From Cladocopium goreaui (taxonomy: Eukaryota > Sar > Dinophyceae > Suessiales > Symbiodiniaceae), in NCBI GenBank assembly GCA_947184155.2, contig CAMXCT020000517.1, positions 178,078 through 242,077 of the forward strand: a stretch of DNA of 64,000 nt, in the 5' to 3' direction. Positions 23,455 to 33,081 of the stretch are shown here, piece by piece (position 1 is the stretch's first letter; each line of letters starts with the position of its first letter). The position numbers and the translations under genes were made by a program. Below the pieces are notes generated by a model. That model did not search any database. It saw only the letters and a program-made list of their open reading frames with translations, and was not told the origin of the DNA.

Positions 23455-25470
23455 TTACCCTGAGCTTGAAATCCCATAGAATGAGCACCCAGCTCGTAGC
23501 GTAGCTAGCGAACTGGATTCCCTGAGAACAGTTCCATTTACGCAAACTTCATCCTCTGCAATCGGCTGCACCACAATTTGACCTTCAGGAACATCTCTCC
23601 CTTCAATGGGAGGCTCAGCATCCATCACTTCAATGTCATGGTCTGCATCTGCTTCAACAGGAAAAACTTCATCTGGCTCATCAACCAATGAAAATCCCAT
23701 TGCACGTGGATCCTTCTCTGATTCTGTGATGATCGTGATAATGTTTCTACGTCCAACCATGTCATGAAACTGAGCATCCAACTGCACAAGTCCCTCAAGC
23801 ATTTCACAGAGTTCCATCACATACCACCTTTTGTTGTTTCCTTCAACCAACGTTGTCCTGTAAAAACGTCCATTCAAATCTGGTCTTACAAGCAATGGAT
23901 CTTGATGGTGATCTGCATAGTGACGCCCAATGCCACAACCGTTTGAATCCAACTGCCAGCCTACTGAGCCATTGACAATGCTCTCATCAATTTCTGCCTG
24001 GATAGCCCTGACATGAAAACTGCCTGGAGAAATGCAATGTTCAGTCAAGACTCTGATGCTGCCATGCACAACCATTGATTTGTTCTGCAACTCTAAGGGA
24101 ACTGCCGCGCCTGCTATGCTGTGAACAAGCATTTGTTGGCCGCCATCAATGCCCCAACCGTTTTCAAGCATCTTTCCAAAACTCAATATTGGTTGAGACA
24201 CCCTGTCTGAAATCGCAACCGTTTCACGCAGCAAAATGACACGTCCAGTCATGTCCCTCAAAGCTATCTCCATGTCCTTTGTGGCTTCAATTGGAATTTC
24301 AACTCCCTGTGCATCAACCAGGCGTCCAACTGAGGCTACAGCAGGTGTTCCTTTCTCCAACAGGCTAGATGGAAAGATTGAGGCGTCTGCCCCACTGTCC
24401 AACAAGATATCATGCAGCTCTTCCAAACGCTCACTGGCCATGCTGTCATGTGAAATCGTACGCACAGCACCACTGAAAAAACTTTCATCACAAGCGTCCT
24501 TCAAAGAGTCACCAATGTAATGGTAAATTGCATGAACACTTCCATGAAAACTGGCAGGGCTTGAATCACGCGTGTCAAACACCAATCCATTGTCACTTGA
24601 ACCAGTGGGCAACTCACAAATCCTAGCAACCTTGTACTGAGTCGACGACGATGGAGGCACTGGATGCTGTTGTTGAGAAACACTGGACATCCCACCAAGT
24701 GAAGAAGATGGTGATCCCTGAACTGCCGTGGAACCTGCAGCTGCTTCTGAACCAACCTGTCTCACCTGACCAGAATGCCAGCAGTCTTTAGCCATGTGAC
24801 CAGTGCGTCCACATACGTAACATGCTTTTGAGTCTCCTTTTCCTTTGCCCTTGGATCGATCGTTTTGCAAACTGACGTTTCCCTTTGAACCCTTCTGATT
24901 CTGATCTGAAGGCTTTCCTTTTCCTTTTCCATCTTTGTTCTTTCCTTTTCCTTTTGACTTTCCCTTTGAATTGTCTTTTGATTTTCCCTTTGAACCTTTT
25001 GATTTGCCCTTGGACTGCATACGGTCTATTTCCATTGGAACTGGACCTTCAGCAGCACTCATTGCACTGTCTGTACCCAGCACCATCTGCTCAGACCATT
25101 TTGTAGTGCTCGAATCGTAGAGCAACACCATCTCCCGCACCTTTGCATATGTGGTCGATTCATTGACCTGAAGTTGTAGCCATACTTTCAGCTGTCCAGT
25201 CAATGATCTCATCAAAATGGCCGTCTTGAGATCTTCATTGAGTTTTGTCCCAAGCTTCTCGTACTCTGCAAAGGCATGCTCCAAGCGCAACAACTGCTGC
25301 ATCAAAGAAAGCTTACCTGTAAACGCAGGCCAATTCATGATGACATTCAAAAGCCCCATGCTTCTGTTCTTTGAAACCGGCTCATTCTGCTGAATCAACA
25401 TCCGGTATGCTTCCAGCCCGTTTGAACCTGTCACGTTCCTAACCACCAGCAAAGGCCTCTGACGAAGCAA
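23455..25470 (-). CDS. Gag C-terminal part and aspartic protease
   Basis: This 671-residue frame has a helical Gag region of the UBN2/copia type (about 1-130), a Lys/Gly/Ser-rich tract (about 153-212) suited to RNA binding, and a CX2CX4HX4C zinc knuckle (C217, C220, H225, C230). A retropepsin active site, LLDSGADASIFP, has its catalytic Asp at about 358. Its stop is TAA at 23455-23457. The next codons continue in the same frame into integrase with no other stop, so one codon alone separates protease from Pol. Upstream, the frame overlaps the N-terminal Gag frame in a different phase. Confidence 0.93.
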   Translation of the reverse strand: MLRQRPLLVVRNVTGSNGLEAYRMLIQQNEPVSKNRSMGLLNVIMNWPAFTGKLSLMQQLLRLEHAFAEYEKLGTKLNEDLKTAILMRSLTGQLKVWLQLQVNESTTYAKVREMVLLYDSSTTKWSEQMVLGTDSAMSAAEGPVPMEIDRMQSKGKSKGSKGKSKDNSKGKSKGKGKNKDGKGKGKPSDQNQKGSKGNVSLQNDRSKGKGKGDSKACYVCGRTGHMAKDCWHSGQVRQVGSEAAAGSTAVQGSPSSSLGGMSSVSQQQHPVPPSSSTQYKVARICELPTGSSDNGLVFDTRDSSPASFHGSVHAIYHYIGDSLKDACDESFFSGAVRTISHDSMASERLEELHDILLDSGADASIFPSSLLEKGTPAVASVGRLVDAQGVEIPIEATKDMEIALRDMTGRVILLRETVAISDRVSQPILSFGKMLENGWGIDGGQQMLVHSIAGAAVPLELQNKSMVVHGSIRVLTEHCISPGSFHVRAIQAEIDESIVNGSVGWQLDSNGCGIGRHYADHHQDPLLVRPDLNGRFYRTTLVEGNNKRWYVMELCEMLEGLVQLDAQFHDMVGRRNIITIITESEKDPRAMGFSLVDEPDEVFPVEADADHDIEVMDAEPPIEGRDVPEGQIVVQPIAEDEVCVNGTVLRESSSLATLRAGCSFYGISSSG

Positions 25471-25901
25471 TGATGAAAGAAGGCTGTACAGAAATGATTT
25501 CTCTGCCGTTCTGTATCTGTAAAATCCACAGGATCAACAGCTTGATTGGGGTTTGCACGCAGTTGTTCTATATCATCTGCAAATTTGGCATCTATGGAGG
25601 CAACGTACTGCTCGAATGCCCATGACCACTCACGCCATGCAGCTATCTCACTTTCTCTATTGGTATGCTCAAACGTTGGTGGCTTTGGCAACAGTTTCCA
25701 TTGCTTGCTGTCATCAGTTGAAGTTCTGGAAACGCCTTCAACTGCTCTGGTAGCTGCTTGAGCAGCTAGGGCAGCTGCTTCAGCTGCTTGCACCATACGT
25801 CGAGCCACCTCCATGCCATCCACACCTTCAACACCAGGTGTAGCTGCTGCTGCAGCTGGTGATCCACCAGCAGAAGGACTACCAACCTGCTGTGAATCCA
25901 T
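25431..25901 (-). CDS. Gag N-terminal part
   Basis: ATG at 25901 opens a 156-codon frame starting MDSQQVGSPSAGG, then an Ala-rich segment and a Trp-rich Gag segment (AAWREWSWAFEQYVASID). Sense appears lost after about 25490, where the last 20 residues are Cys/Trp/His-rich; the continuing Gag sequence lies in the other frame that opens there. A one-base deletion or a -1 recoding step around 25485-25495 would explain this. The leader from the primer-binding site to this ATG is about 270 bases. Confidence 0.88.
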   Translation of the reverse strand: MDSQQVGSPSAGGSPAAAAATPGVEGVDGMEVARRMVQAAEAAALAAQAATRAVEGVSRTSTDDSKQWKLLPKPPTFEHTNRESEIAAWREWSWAFEQYVASIDAKFADDIEQLRANPNQAVDPVDFTDTERQRNHFCTAFFHHCFVRGLCWWLGT

Positions 25902-26172
25902 GTCCCCAATCTCAGCCTCCTCCTCAAAGAAATTATCAAAGGAAAATCAAATCTCACACTTTCGTTCTGCTGCAAATTCTCTGTCAACGCCAGGAAAACT
26001 GTACCCACAATCCAGCACCTGTATTTTCCAGAACCTGTGTTTAGACCTTAGGCCTACCAGTATATATCCAGAATTCCAGTGTTTGCCAGTTGCATTCTAA
26101 ATCCCAGCTGTTGCCCAAATGCAGCTACCTCCAGAAAGGTTCAGCACCAGGAAAGCGTCTGCCCGCAAGCGG

Positions 26173-26184
26173 GCTCCGCTACCA
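26173..26184 (-). promoter_or_regulatory. Primer-binding site
   Basis: Read on the minus strand, TGGTAGCGGAGC lies directly downstream of the 5' LTR. It begins with the TGG complementary to a tRNA CCA end and resembles sites that pair with initiator Met tRNA in other copia elements. The next bases form a GCCCGC-TTG-CGGGC stem. The cognate dinoflagellate tRNA was not checked. Confidence 0.75.
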
Positions 26185-26363
26185 TGCAAAGACTCAGGCG
26201 AAAACGCTGCAGTCTATTTTCACTCGTGCCAAAAAGGGTCTCACAAGTTTCAACTGCACATGCTGTTCATGTCAGTCTATGAAGTGAAATGACAAATGCA
26301 ACTCTCTTATCGATTTGTGCGTGTCATCCTGGCACATGTGAGTGGGCTCCACAACTTTCCACA
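26185..26363 (-). repeat. 5' LTR of the copia element
   Basis: The partner of 18899-19077. For an element transcribed on the minus strand this copy holds the promoter. I see no distinctive TATA motif within its 179 bases. Confidence 0.95.
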
Positions 26364-26368
26364 AATGT
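26364..26368. repeat. Target-site duplication AATGT, right copy
   Basis: This matches the left copy at 18894-18898 and closes the insertion. Confidence 0.93.
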
Positions 26369-26645
26369 TGAACAATGGATCCTATGTAAGCAAACAACGG
26401 GGCCGGAGAACCCGAAAGCAAAACGACACCAAACAAATCGCATTAATGTTTGGTGGGTGGCTCCTCCCTTTCTCCCCTTGCCACCAATTTTCTAAAATGT
26501 GAGATCATGAAGGCCTGCGTTTGCAAGATTTACGACATTTTTCCATCTGTGGACAGGGTCTATGACCCAGCTTTTTGTGAAACCACACAGCGTGGCCGGA
26601 AAGAAAGCTGGAAGGAGGACACTACACTATAAAACGCCCGAAAAT
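26369..26645. other. Unique flank of the copia insertion
   Basis: A short unique stretch follows the insertion. Minus and plus frames of 60-90 codons exist but none looks coding. No feature is supported. Confidence 0.4.
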
Positions 26646-26777
26646 ATGATGATGATGATGATGATGATGATGAATGATGGCTGGTGAATGAGAAATGATG
26701 AATAAAACATGCATGATGATGCTTTGGATTCTGCTTCAATGGTTCGATGCTTACATGATTCGATGATTCGTTGATGC

Positions 26778-26818
<41 letters not shown>
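26646..26818. repeat. ATG trinucleotide microsatellite in two blocks
   Basis: Two (ATG)n blocks, 26646-26675 and 26776-26818, flank a diverged segment with GATTCG and GATGAAT words. The whole is one eroded microsatellite. Confidence 0.92.
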
Positions 26819-26969
26819 TGATAGCTGAGGTTGATCAAATATCATTAACAATATATATATATATAGATTCAGCTATGATTTGATGCTGTCGTGAATCCCC
26901 ACGGGAGGTTTGCTCCAGGGCCGGCACCTGAGCCACAGTCAAAATCACAAGGGATGCCGGAGGTTTTAT

Positions 26970-27130
26970 ATAGATTTTTTTTACACAAAGCAGTTTCACA
27001 GCAGCCTTTCCACATAGACGCCTTCACGCACAGACGTTTTTACACACAGAATGTTTTTCCACAGAGATGCCTTTGCACACAGGAGTTTTTACACTGAGCA
27101 ATTTTTACACATAGACGCTTTTACACGCGC
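26970..27130. repeat. Degenerate ~18-bp minisatellite
   Basis: Eight or nine imperfect copies of a word like TTTTTACACAYAGACG (spacing 17-19 bp) run from 26970 to 27130, with ACG/ATG and CAC variants. Confidence 0.75.
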
Positions 27131-28021
27131 ATGATTGTACAGTTCAAAACTCCCGCCGCGGATGCTGTTTGTGTTAATGTAGTTTCAGACTTGACATATT
27201 GCGCACATAGCAGCCTGCAAAGCTTCAGCGCATCTGCCAAAAACTGATGAAGGGGCCCAAAACAGACCCGCCAGGAGGGACCACTTTCGATCCTAAGAGG
27301 TCCACTTTTGGACCCTATATGAAATACATTTGCTTTGCGCGAGGATCTAAAAATGGGCCCTCAACATTCTGAATCCGGTGCCTCCCTGGGGGCCTGTTTG
27401 ACACCCCACCCAAATGCGCTCTTTGATCGCGTTGTTCGAATCTAGCTACATACATCAACGTCACACATAGCAAGCGCGAGTTGGCAACAAGGGCCCTCGA
27501 ACAAGGGAGGTCCCCACCGCGTCTCCAAAGAGTATGCCGATTTCAGGTGCCAAAAACGAACCCTCTGGACATGGCAAGGTGCTGCTCTTAAAGTCACACA
27601 AAGATCAGCACATGTGGAAACATTTCCCCTGTACATTGCCAAATTTTGAAGGGTGCAAGCGTGCAACTTTTTTAACGCAGGGGAAACAGAACCTGCATAG
27701 TTTCTTACTCACATTTCCGAAAGTTGCACGTTTGCACTCTAGTTTTTCTCTATCTATTTGTTGGTACCAAAATAAGAGAAATTGACCACTCTGCTATTTC
27801 ATCAGAAGTGGTTTGCCTGCGACCTTATCCGCTACAATTTCTCAAATATGGGCACGCTCCCCCGCACCGAGAAAAAATGGGGAAGGAGGGCTTGTGGGGC
27901 GTGGGGGTTTGTCTGTTACCTTGTTTGTTTTTATGTTGGGGTTCAACATTTGTTCCTTGGTGTTGATGTTTTTTGCCCGAGAGCATCTGAGCGAAGGGTT
28001 CTTCTAATAGTGGGGGTCTGT
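27131..28021. other. Unique sequence without supported gene
   Basis: Plus frames at 27724-27966 and 27782-28339 are open, but the second simply runs into a pyrimidine-rich minisatellite. No splice-supported exon or motif was found. Confidence 0.4.
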
Positions 28022-28606
28022 CAAACATTCTCACATCTTCACATCTTCTCACCCTCACATCCTCACATCTTCACATCTTCTCATCTTCACATCTTCTCAT
28101 CTTCACATCTGCTCATCTTCATATCTTCTCATCTTCACATCCTCACATCTTCACATCTTCTCATCTTCACATCCTCACATCTTCACATCTTCTCATCTTC
28201 ACATACTCACATCTTCACATCTTCTCATCCTCACATCCTCACATCTTCACATCTTCTCATCCTCACATCCTCACATCTTCACATCTTCTCATCTTCACAG
28301 CTTCTCATCTTCACATCTGCTCATCTTCACATCTTCTAATCTTCACATCCTCACATCTTCACATCTTCTCATCTTCACATAGTCACATCTTCACATCTTC
28401 TCACCCTCACATCCTCACATCTTCACATCTTCTCATCTTCACATCCTCACATCTTCACATCTTCTCATCTTCACATACTCACACCTTCACACCTTCTCAT
28501 CCTGACATCCTCACATCTTCACATCTTCTCATCCTCGCATCCTCACATCTTCGCATCCTCACATCTTCACATCTTCTCATCTTCACATCTTCACATTCTC
28601 TCTTGC
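28022..28606. repeat. Pyrimidine-rich TCACATCTTC minisatellite
   Basis: Words CACATCTTC, TCATCTTCA and CACATCC alternate for nearly 600 bp. They group into higher-order repeats of about 45-60 bp, such as CTCACATCTTCACATCTTCT. One strand is nearly pure pyrimidine apart from regular A residues. Open frames through it are artefacts. Confidence 0.95.
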
Positions 28607-28662
28607 CCTTTTGCTCTCTTGCCCTCTTGCTCTCTTGCCCTCTTGCTCTCTCCTTCTTTTCT
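28607..28662. repeat. 15-bp TTGCCCTCTTGCTCTC repeat
   Basis: About three and a half copies of CTCTTGCCCTCTTGC abut the previous repeat. Confidence 0.85.
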
Positions 28663-28707
28663 ATTTCTCTCCTCAAGGCGCGGGGCAGTGCCAACGAGAC
28701 GGCACGA

Positions 28708-29060
28708 AACGCAACCCTTTCGCACGAAACGAGGTTCGATCGTCAAAACTGAAATAAAATTGTGATTTTACAACCTCGGCGGCAACCCTTTCGCACGAAA
28801 GGAGGTTCGATCGCCAAAAACTGAGGTAAAATTGAAGTGTCGGTCGCAACCCTTTCGCACGAAACGAGGTTCGATCGCCAAAAACTGAAGTAAAATTGCG
28901 ATTTCGAAATGTCCGCGACAACCCTTTCACGAAATGAGGTTTGATCGCCAAAAACTGCGGTATACAATTGAAATTTTGAGTGTGCCGCGGCAACCCTTTC
29001 GCACGAAATGAAGTTCGATCGCCAAAAACTGCGGTAAAATTGCGATTTTGAAATGTCCGC
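28708..29060. repeat. ~72-bp tandem repeat, five copies
   Basis: CAACCCTTTCGCACGAAA recurs at about 28712, 28783, 28847, 28919 and 28991, so periods are 71, 64, 72 and 72. The conserved part continues with GGTTCGATCGCCAAAAACTG; the rest is variable. Because 72 is a multiple of three, the minus strand stays open and gives a repeated FGDRTSFRAKGL peptide in some copies, but the 64-bp unit shifts the frame. I treat it as non-coding. Confidence 0.9.
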
Positions 29061-29567
29061 GGCAGAGGAAGAAAAGACAAGGGGCTCAGACTCAGAGAAA
29101 CAAATTAAAATTCACAGAAATAAACAAATAAAAGCGAACCTGCCGAAATAAACAGGAAATAAAGGAGCTGACGAAATGCAGGGAAATATGCAGAGAAATT
29201 CAGAACCTTGAAAGAAGCTTGGGGATATGGGAAAAAAGAATTTGCACCTGGAGACATAAATTCGGGAATGATGGACATAAAGCAGAGACCCCGGAAACAA
29301 AAAGACGTTCAGGGTCAAGAACTCTGGGAAACAAAAAGAAGTTTAAGAAAATAATAAAGCGATGAAAATAGCTTCAAATTTCATCCGGATTCTTAGCAAT
29401 GAAAACATGTCACCTAATAGTACGCAACTTTTGCATGTTGTGAGTCAGTCAAAAACTTCTTCAATCTCTCGTCTGACCGAAAACGATTTGTTTTCGGAAG
29501 TTTCAGGGTCAGAGCACTGTGCACATCACTCATGCCCTTAAGATACGAAACATATCTCTTGCAATGA
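29061..29567. other. Purine-rich unique sequence
   Basis: Bases 29085-29360 are A/G-rich on the plus strand with scattered GAAATAAA and GGAAACAAA words. No gene is seen. This stretch forms the 3' flank of the following minus-strand gene. Confidence 0.4.
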
Positions 29568-30897
29568 TCAAGGACCTTGAAATATGCATTCTAAGAAGGC
29601 TTCCTGTCTTTCTTGGATACGCGGCCAGACTCCGGAAGCTGGGACAGGGAAGGTAACTAGTCCAGACCACTGGCCTAGCACACTCCACGCATGACACCAG
29701 TCTGCCGTGACCCGAGTGGTCGTGCCAAGCAAAGGAGAGCCAAGTAATCCACTAGCAACTGCTTGCTCTACGTCAACTGGTGGATATGTGGTTGCAAGGT
29801 AGGCTTCAACATGCTCGTGATAGGCACGAGTGACGATGTGAGCAACCTCATCAGGGTCCATGTCCGGGTCTGTTAGAGTGCTGATCGGAATGGGATTGTC
29901 ATGACCAGAGGCTAGGACAATGACGAGTCCCGCATTGATCTCAGTGAAAGCTTCGCTAACCAAAATGACTCCTTTAGGCCTCAGCACTTCAGCTCTGTTG
30001 TCCGCAGCTGATTTTTCCTTCCTTGTGGGTTGATTTGACGCAGCTGGGGACGAGTCACTGCTGCTAGACGTTGCCCTTCGAGACATACGGGGACTCGGTT
30101 CTGGTGAGCCATCATAGTCAACCTCGTCTGCCAAATTAGCACTTGTAGTGAACGTAGGTGCACTTGGTGGATCAGCTGCACCGGCCGCACTACGTGATCT
30201 CGATAGTTTGGACGGTGGGCCAGGCTGTTGCATGTCCCTTCCTGTGTCTACTGAGCGTGCTCGTTTGTGTGAGGTCGCAATGGGGCTGGACTGTTTACTC
30301 TTAGCAACTTCGCTTGGTATCACTGGTTGTGACGAGTCAGTGCTTGCAAACCAGAGTTCTCGTATCTCGAAGAGAGTCACTGGCACACAATCACTGTCAA
30401 TCAATGCAAAGTTGATAGACGGAAAGAGAAACACACAAGCATCAAGAATGTAAGTCCCTGCCCATGTAGGATAGACCCGTATCAGCTGAAATGTGAACGA
30501 AGACAACTGTCGTGAGCTCTCCATAGGGACCTACGTAACAGAGCCGTTCCTTCCACCAAGCAGCGACCATTGGCCAGTGGCTGAGGCCTGGCGAGGTTTT
30601 GACCTTGTCCGATAGTAAGTCTCGATTGTCAGTCACTAGGTAAACAGTGTGATAGGGTAGAAAGGCCGAGCTTTGACTGACCAGCCAGCGAAAAAGCTTA
30701 TGCCAGTCTGGTCCTGGTGGGGTTTCAATCCCATTTATCACTGCAACCTCATAGTCATGTCTGTCAGGATCAGCTGTCTTCTTATGGAGGTCTCCAAATC
30801 GCCAATGTTGATGGACAGAAACATTCAACCCATACTCGGTCGAGATGCTCTTATGTTGCTCGAGTGCATACTGTCGAGGTCCCTTTATGGCCGCCAT
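29568..30897 (-). pseudogene. Unidentified protein with DSD motif, frame-broken, 5' end in the tandem array
   Basis: Two overlapping minus-strand frames appear to be one protein. The upstream frame (30897-30442) contains WLVSQSSAFLPYHTVYLVTD and ends meaningfully near VGPYGEL. The downstream frame (open from 30524 to 29568) takes over with FQLIRVYPTWAGTYILDACV and ALIDSDCVPVTLFEIRELW, then a Ser/Pro-rich, disordered stretch and a folded C-terminal part (GVILVSEAFTEINAGLVIVL, then Asp-rich). ALIDSDCVPVTLFE resembles the DXD loop of GT-A glycosyltransferases; that is a guess from one motif. Going from one frame to the other needs a one-base change near 30510-30530. The ATG (30895-30897) and first ~9 codons are shared with the neighbouring satellite array, so the true N-terminus was probably replaced. 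Confidence 0.6.
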
Positions 30898-31209
30898 GTT
30901 TTTACCACTTTTTTAGACCCTGTTTAGGGGCCATGAGAAAGCATGTTTAATTTGTTGGCAGGCGTACTTCCTTCGAGGCGCTCCGAGGCTCACCGAGGCC
31001 TGCCCGAGGCCAGGCCTCGGACGCAAAACGTATTGGCACGAGGACAAAGCGAGGCTCACGGGGACTCGAATCTATATAATACTATTGTTAGTCCCATGGA
31101 AATGGTGATGGTGTGGCAGTGGGAAATTGTGGTGCCTTGTAGAATTTTAGGCCGCAGCTGGCGCAAAGGGACGGCCTCATGGAAGCCTCGAAGCAACGAA
31201 AATATATGT

Positions 31210-31560
31210 GTTTATCACCATCAAGCAAGCTTCCAGGCAGGCTTCGAGGCAGCCCTCGAGGCAGGCCTCCAAGGCTTCGAGGATTGGTTATAGCATGATG
31301 CAAGCCTCCAGACAAGCTTCGAGGCAGGCCTCGAGGCAGGCCTCGAGGCAGGCTTCCAGACCCTCGAGAGTATGTTTTTAAGCATGAAGCAAGCCTCGAG
31401 GCAGGCTTCGAGGCAGGCCTCCAAGCCTCGAGGATGTGCTTTTAAGGATGAAGCAAGCCTCGAAGATGTGCTTTTAAGGATGAAGCAAGCCTCGAAGCAG
31501 GCTTCAAAGCAGGCCTTGAGGCAGGCCTCGAGGCAGGCTTCCAGGGCCTCAAAGATATAT
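31210..31560. repeat. 12-bp GAGGCAGGCCTC repeat block (example in first unit)
   Basis: Tandem and near-tandem 12-mers (CGAGGCAGGCCT, CGAGGCAGGCTT, CGAAGCAGGCTT) are interrupted by three AAGCATGAAGCAAGCC-type linkers. Similar blocks occur in every unit. Because 12 is a multiple of three and the words lack stops in most frames, several frames stay open on both strands, giving SRQA, EAGL/EAGF, PASR or EACL peptide repeats. XhoI-like CTCGAG and StuI-like AGGCCT palindromes are abundant. Bases 31430-31490 contain an extra local duplication. Confidence 0.92.
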
Positions 31561-31710
31561 TTAGCATGAAGCAAGCCTTGAGGCCCTACCAAATGCAAGC
31601 AACCAAAACAAATCCATGCAGGCAGAAGTCGAGAGAGTCAGTAGCCCCAAACGAACGCCAAAAAGACATTCAGCAGCCAAAGACTTTAGTGTCTGGCGAC
31701 AAACCTGCTT

Positions 31711-32221
31711 CATGGCCCCCAAAACAAGATCCAAAAAACTAGTAGAAACAGGGAAGCCATAAAGGGACCTCGACTGTACAAGCAACAAGTTGGGACGGAC
31801 AGGGAGAAAAAGGCATGTGTTAAGCCAACACTCATGCTCATGCTAGAGCGTCGCAAATCTGCTTGCAAAACTTCCGCGGTCAGCAACAAAATTCTTTGAT
31901 GGCTGACCCCACTTTTGGGTCCAAATCTGGACCCCAAAACGGGGCCCAAGCGAAGACCCATGAGAAGAAACTAAAATAGGATCCAATTCTGGACCCCATT
32001 TTGGGGTCCAGATTTGGGCCCAAAAATGGGGTCAGCCATCGGAGAATTTTGCTGCTGCCCGCAAATGTTTCGCAAGCGGGTTTGCGAACCAGCAGCATGA
32101 ACATGAATGTCAACACAAACCGTTTTCTTCTTATGCGTCCCAAGTTCTAGTTGCTACTGTCGAGGTCCCTTTATGGCCGCCATGTTTTTACCACTTTTTA
32201 AGACCCTGTTTAGGGGCCATG
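31711..32221. repeat. Long imperfect palindrome inside each unit (example in first unit)
   Basis: The segment from CATGGCCCCC at 31711 inwards pairs with GGGGCCATG ending at 32221. Matching blocks include CCATAAAGGGACCTCGAC with its complement near 32155-32176, and CGATGGCTGACCCCA with its complement near 32025-32045. Arms are about 235-250 bp with roughly three quarters matching by eye, around a loop of about 40 bp centred near 31966. Weaker pairing continues outward to about 31690/32240. The central part also has small perfect hairpins such as GGACCCCATTTTGGGGTCC. It recurs in every unit. Confidence 0.85.
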
Positions 32222-32325
32222 AGAAAGCATGTTTAATTTGTTGGCAGGCGTACTTCCTTCGAGGCGCTCCGAGGCTCACCGAGGCCTGCCCGAGGCCAGG
32301 CCTCGGACGCAAAACGTATTGGCAC

Positions 32326-33081
32326 TTTTTTTTCCGTCCAACGCCTTATGGCTTCCGCCAGGTCGTTCAACATGTTTCCAAGCATGTTGCAAATGAGATT
32401 AATTAATTGACTCGTGCAGGGGCCGAAGCTGTAATGGCCGCAAAAGTAAACTGGTAGAGGACCGATACAACCGATACATAGTCCAAATCCCTTGTCACAT
32501 TCGAGAGCAAAAACCGAAACACAAAGAACAGAAAGCAAAAAACACACCAAAAACAAACCCAAACAAAAAACAAAACAACGACCCACACAAAAAACAAACA
32601 ACGACACAAACGCACAACAGTGACGTGACGGGTTCCAGTTTATGGGTGAAACAGTTCTGTTGAAGCGAGTTGTGATAGCTTAGTATCGTCTCGGCACATG
32701 CAGATGACAGCTTATGTGTCATGTTCGCCGGCCCATAAATAAATAAACAACAATCAACCGCCAACAAAATCACAAAGGGCCACTCCGAGGGTGCAAGCAA
32801 AAAAGCTCAATGCGGAAACCAGGGATCCCCCCAGCCAGGATCCCCGAGATCACAAAGAGCAGCCATCATGGCATGACATTCACCCTGACACTTTGAAGCA
32901 AACACCGACAACGCCGGGTCACAACAAAGTGGTGAGAAACTACCGCCGTGAGACAGAAGGGTGAAACGTGATCTAAGGTGAAAAAGACGGCGCGGTAACA
33001 GCACTCAGCTACCCTCAGAGTCCGCTCAGTACTGCTTTTCCAATCATCATATTGCACCGGTATTGTGAGCAGCTTCACTAT
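32326..33081 (-). mobile_element. Retroposed insert, copy 1 (A8 tail, 20-bp target duplication)
   Basis: About 756 bp interrupts the unit between two copies of a 20-bp sequence (32306-32325 and 33082-33101, GACGCAAAACGTATTGGCAC) that occurs once in short units. On the minus strand the insert ends in eight A's, as expected for an insert copied from RNA by target-primed reverse transcription. Minus frames of 65-100 codons are present (VAECCYRAVFFTLDHVSPF in one), but I recognise no protein. The AC-rich stretch at 32500-32620 is characteristic of the insert. Confidence 0.85.

Larger units (their letters stand above)
18899..26363 (-). mobile_element. Full-length Ty1/copia LTR retrotransposon
   Basis: This 7,465-bp element reads on the minus strand. 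It has two 179-bp LTRs, a 5-bp target duplication (AATGT), a primer-binding site, gag, protease, integrase, reverse transcriptase, RNase H and a polypurine tract. Integrase before reverse transcriptase is the Ty1/copia order. The LTRs show no difference by eye, which implies recent insertion, yet the coding region is broken twice: a frame change in gag near 25490 and an in-frame TAA at 23455-23457. It inserted into otherwise intergenic or intronic DNA, in the same orientation as the neighbouring eIF4E-like gene. Confidence 0.97.

Noticed and set aside
19541..23479. Plus-strand frames of 60-98 codons across the copia Pol region
   Set aside because: They are antisense shadows of the Pol frame with no motif of their own.
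27782..28339. 185-codon plus frame rich in Ser, His, Ile and Leu
   Set aside because: Its second half is the pyrimidine-rich minisatellite and its first half has no coding signature.
28673..29080. 135-codon minus frame with FGDRTSFRAKGL repeats
   Set aside because: Follows from the 72-bp tandem repeat; one 64-bp unit breaks the periodic frame and the peptide changes register.
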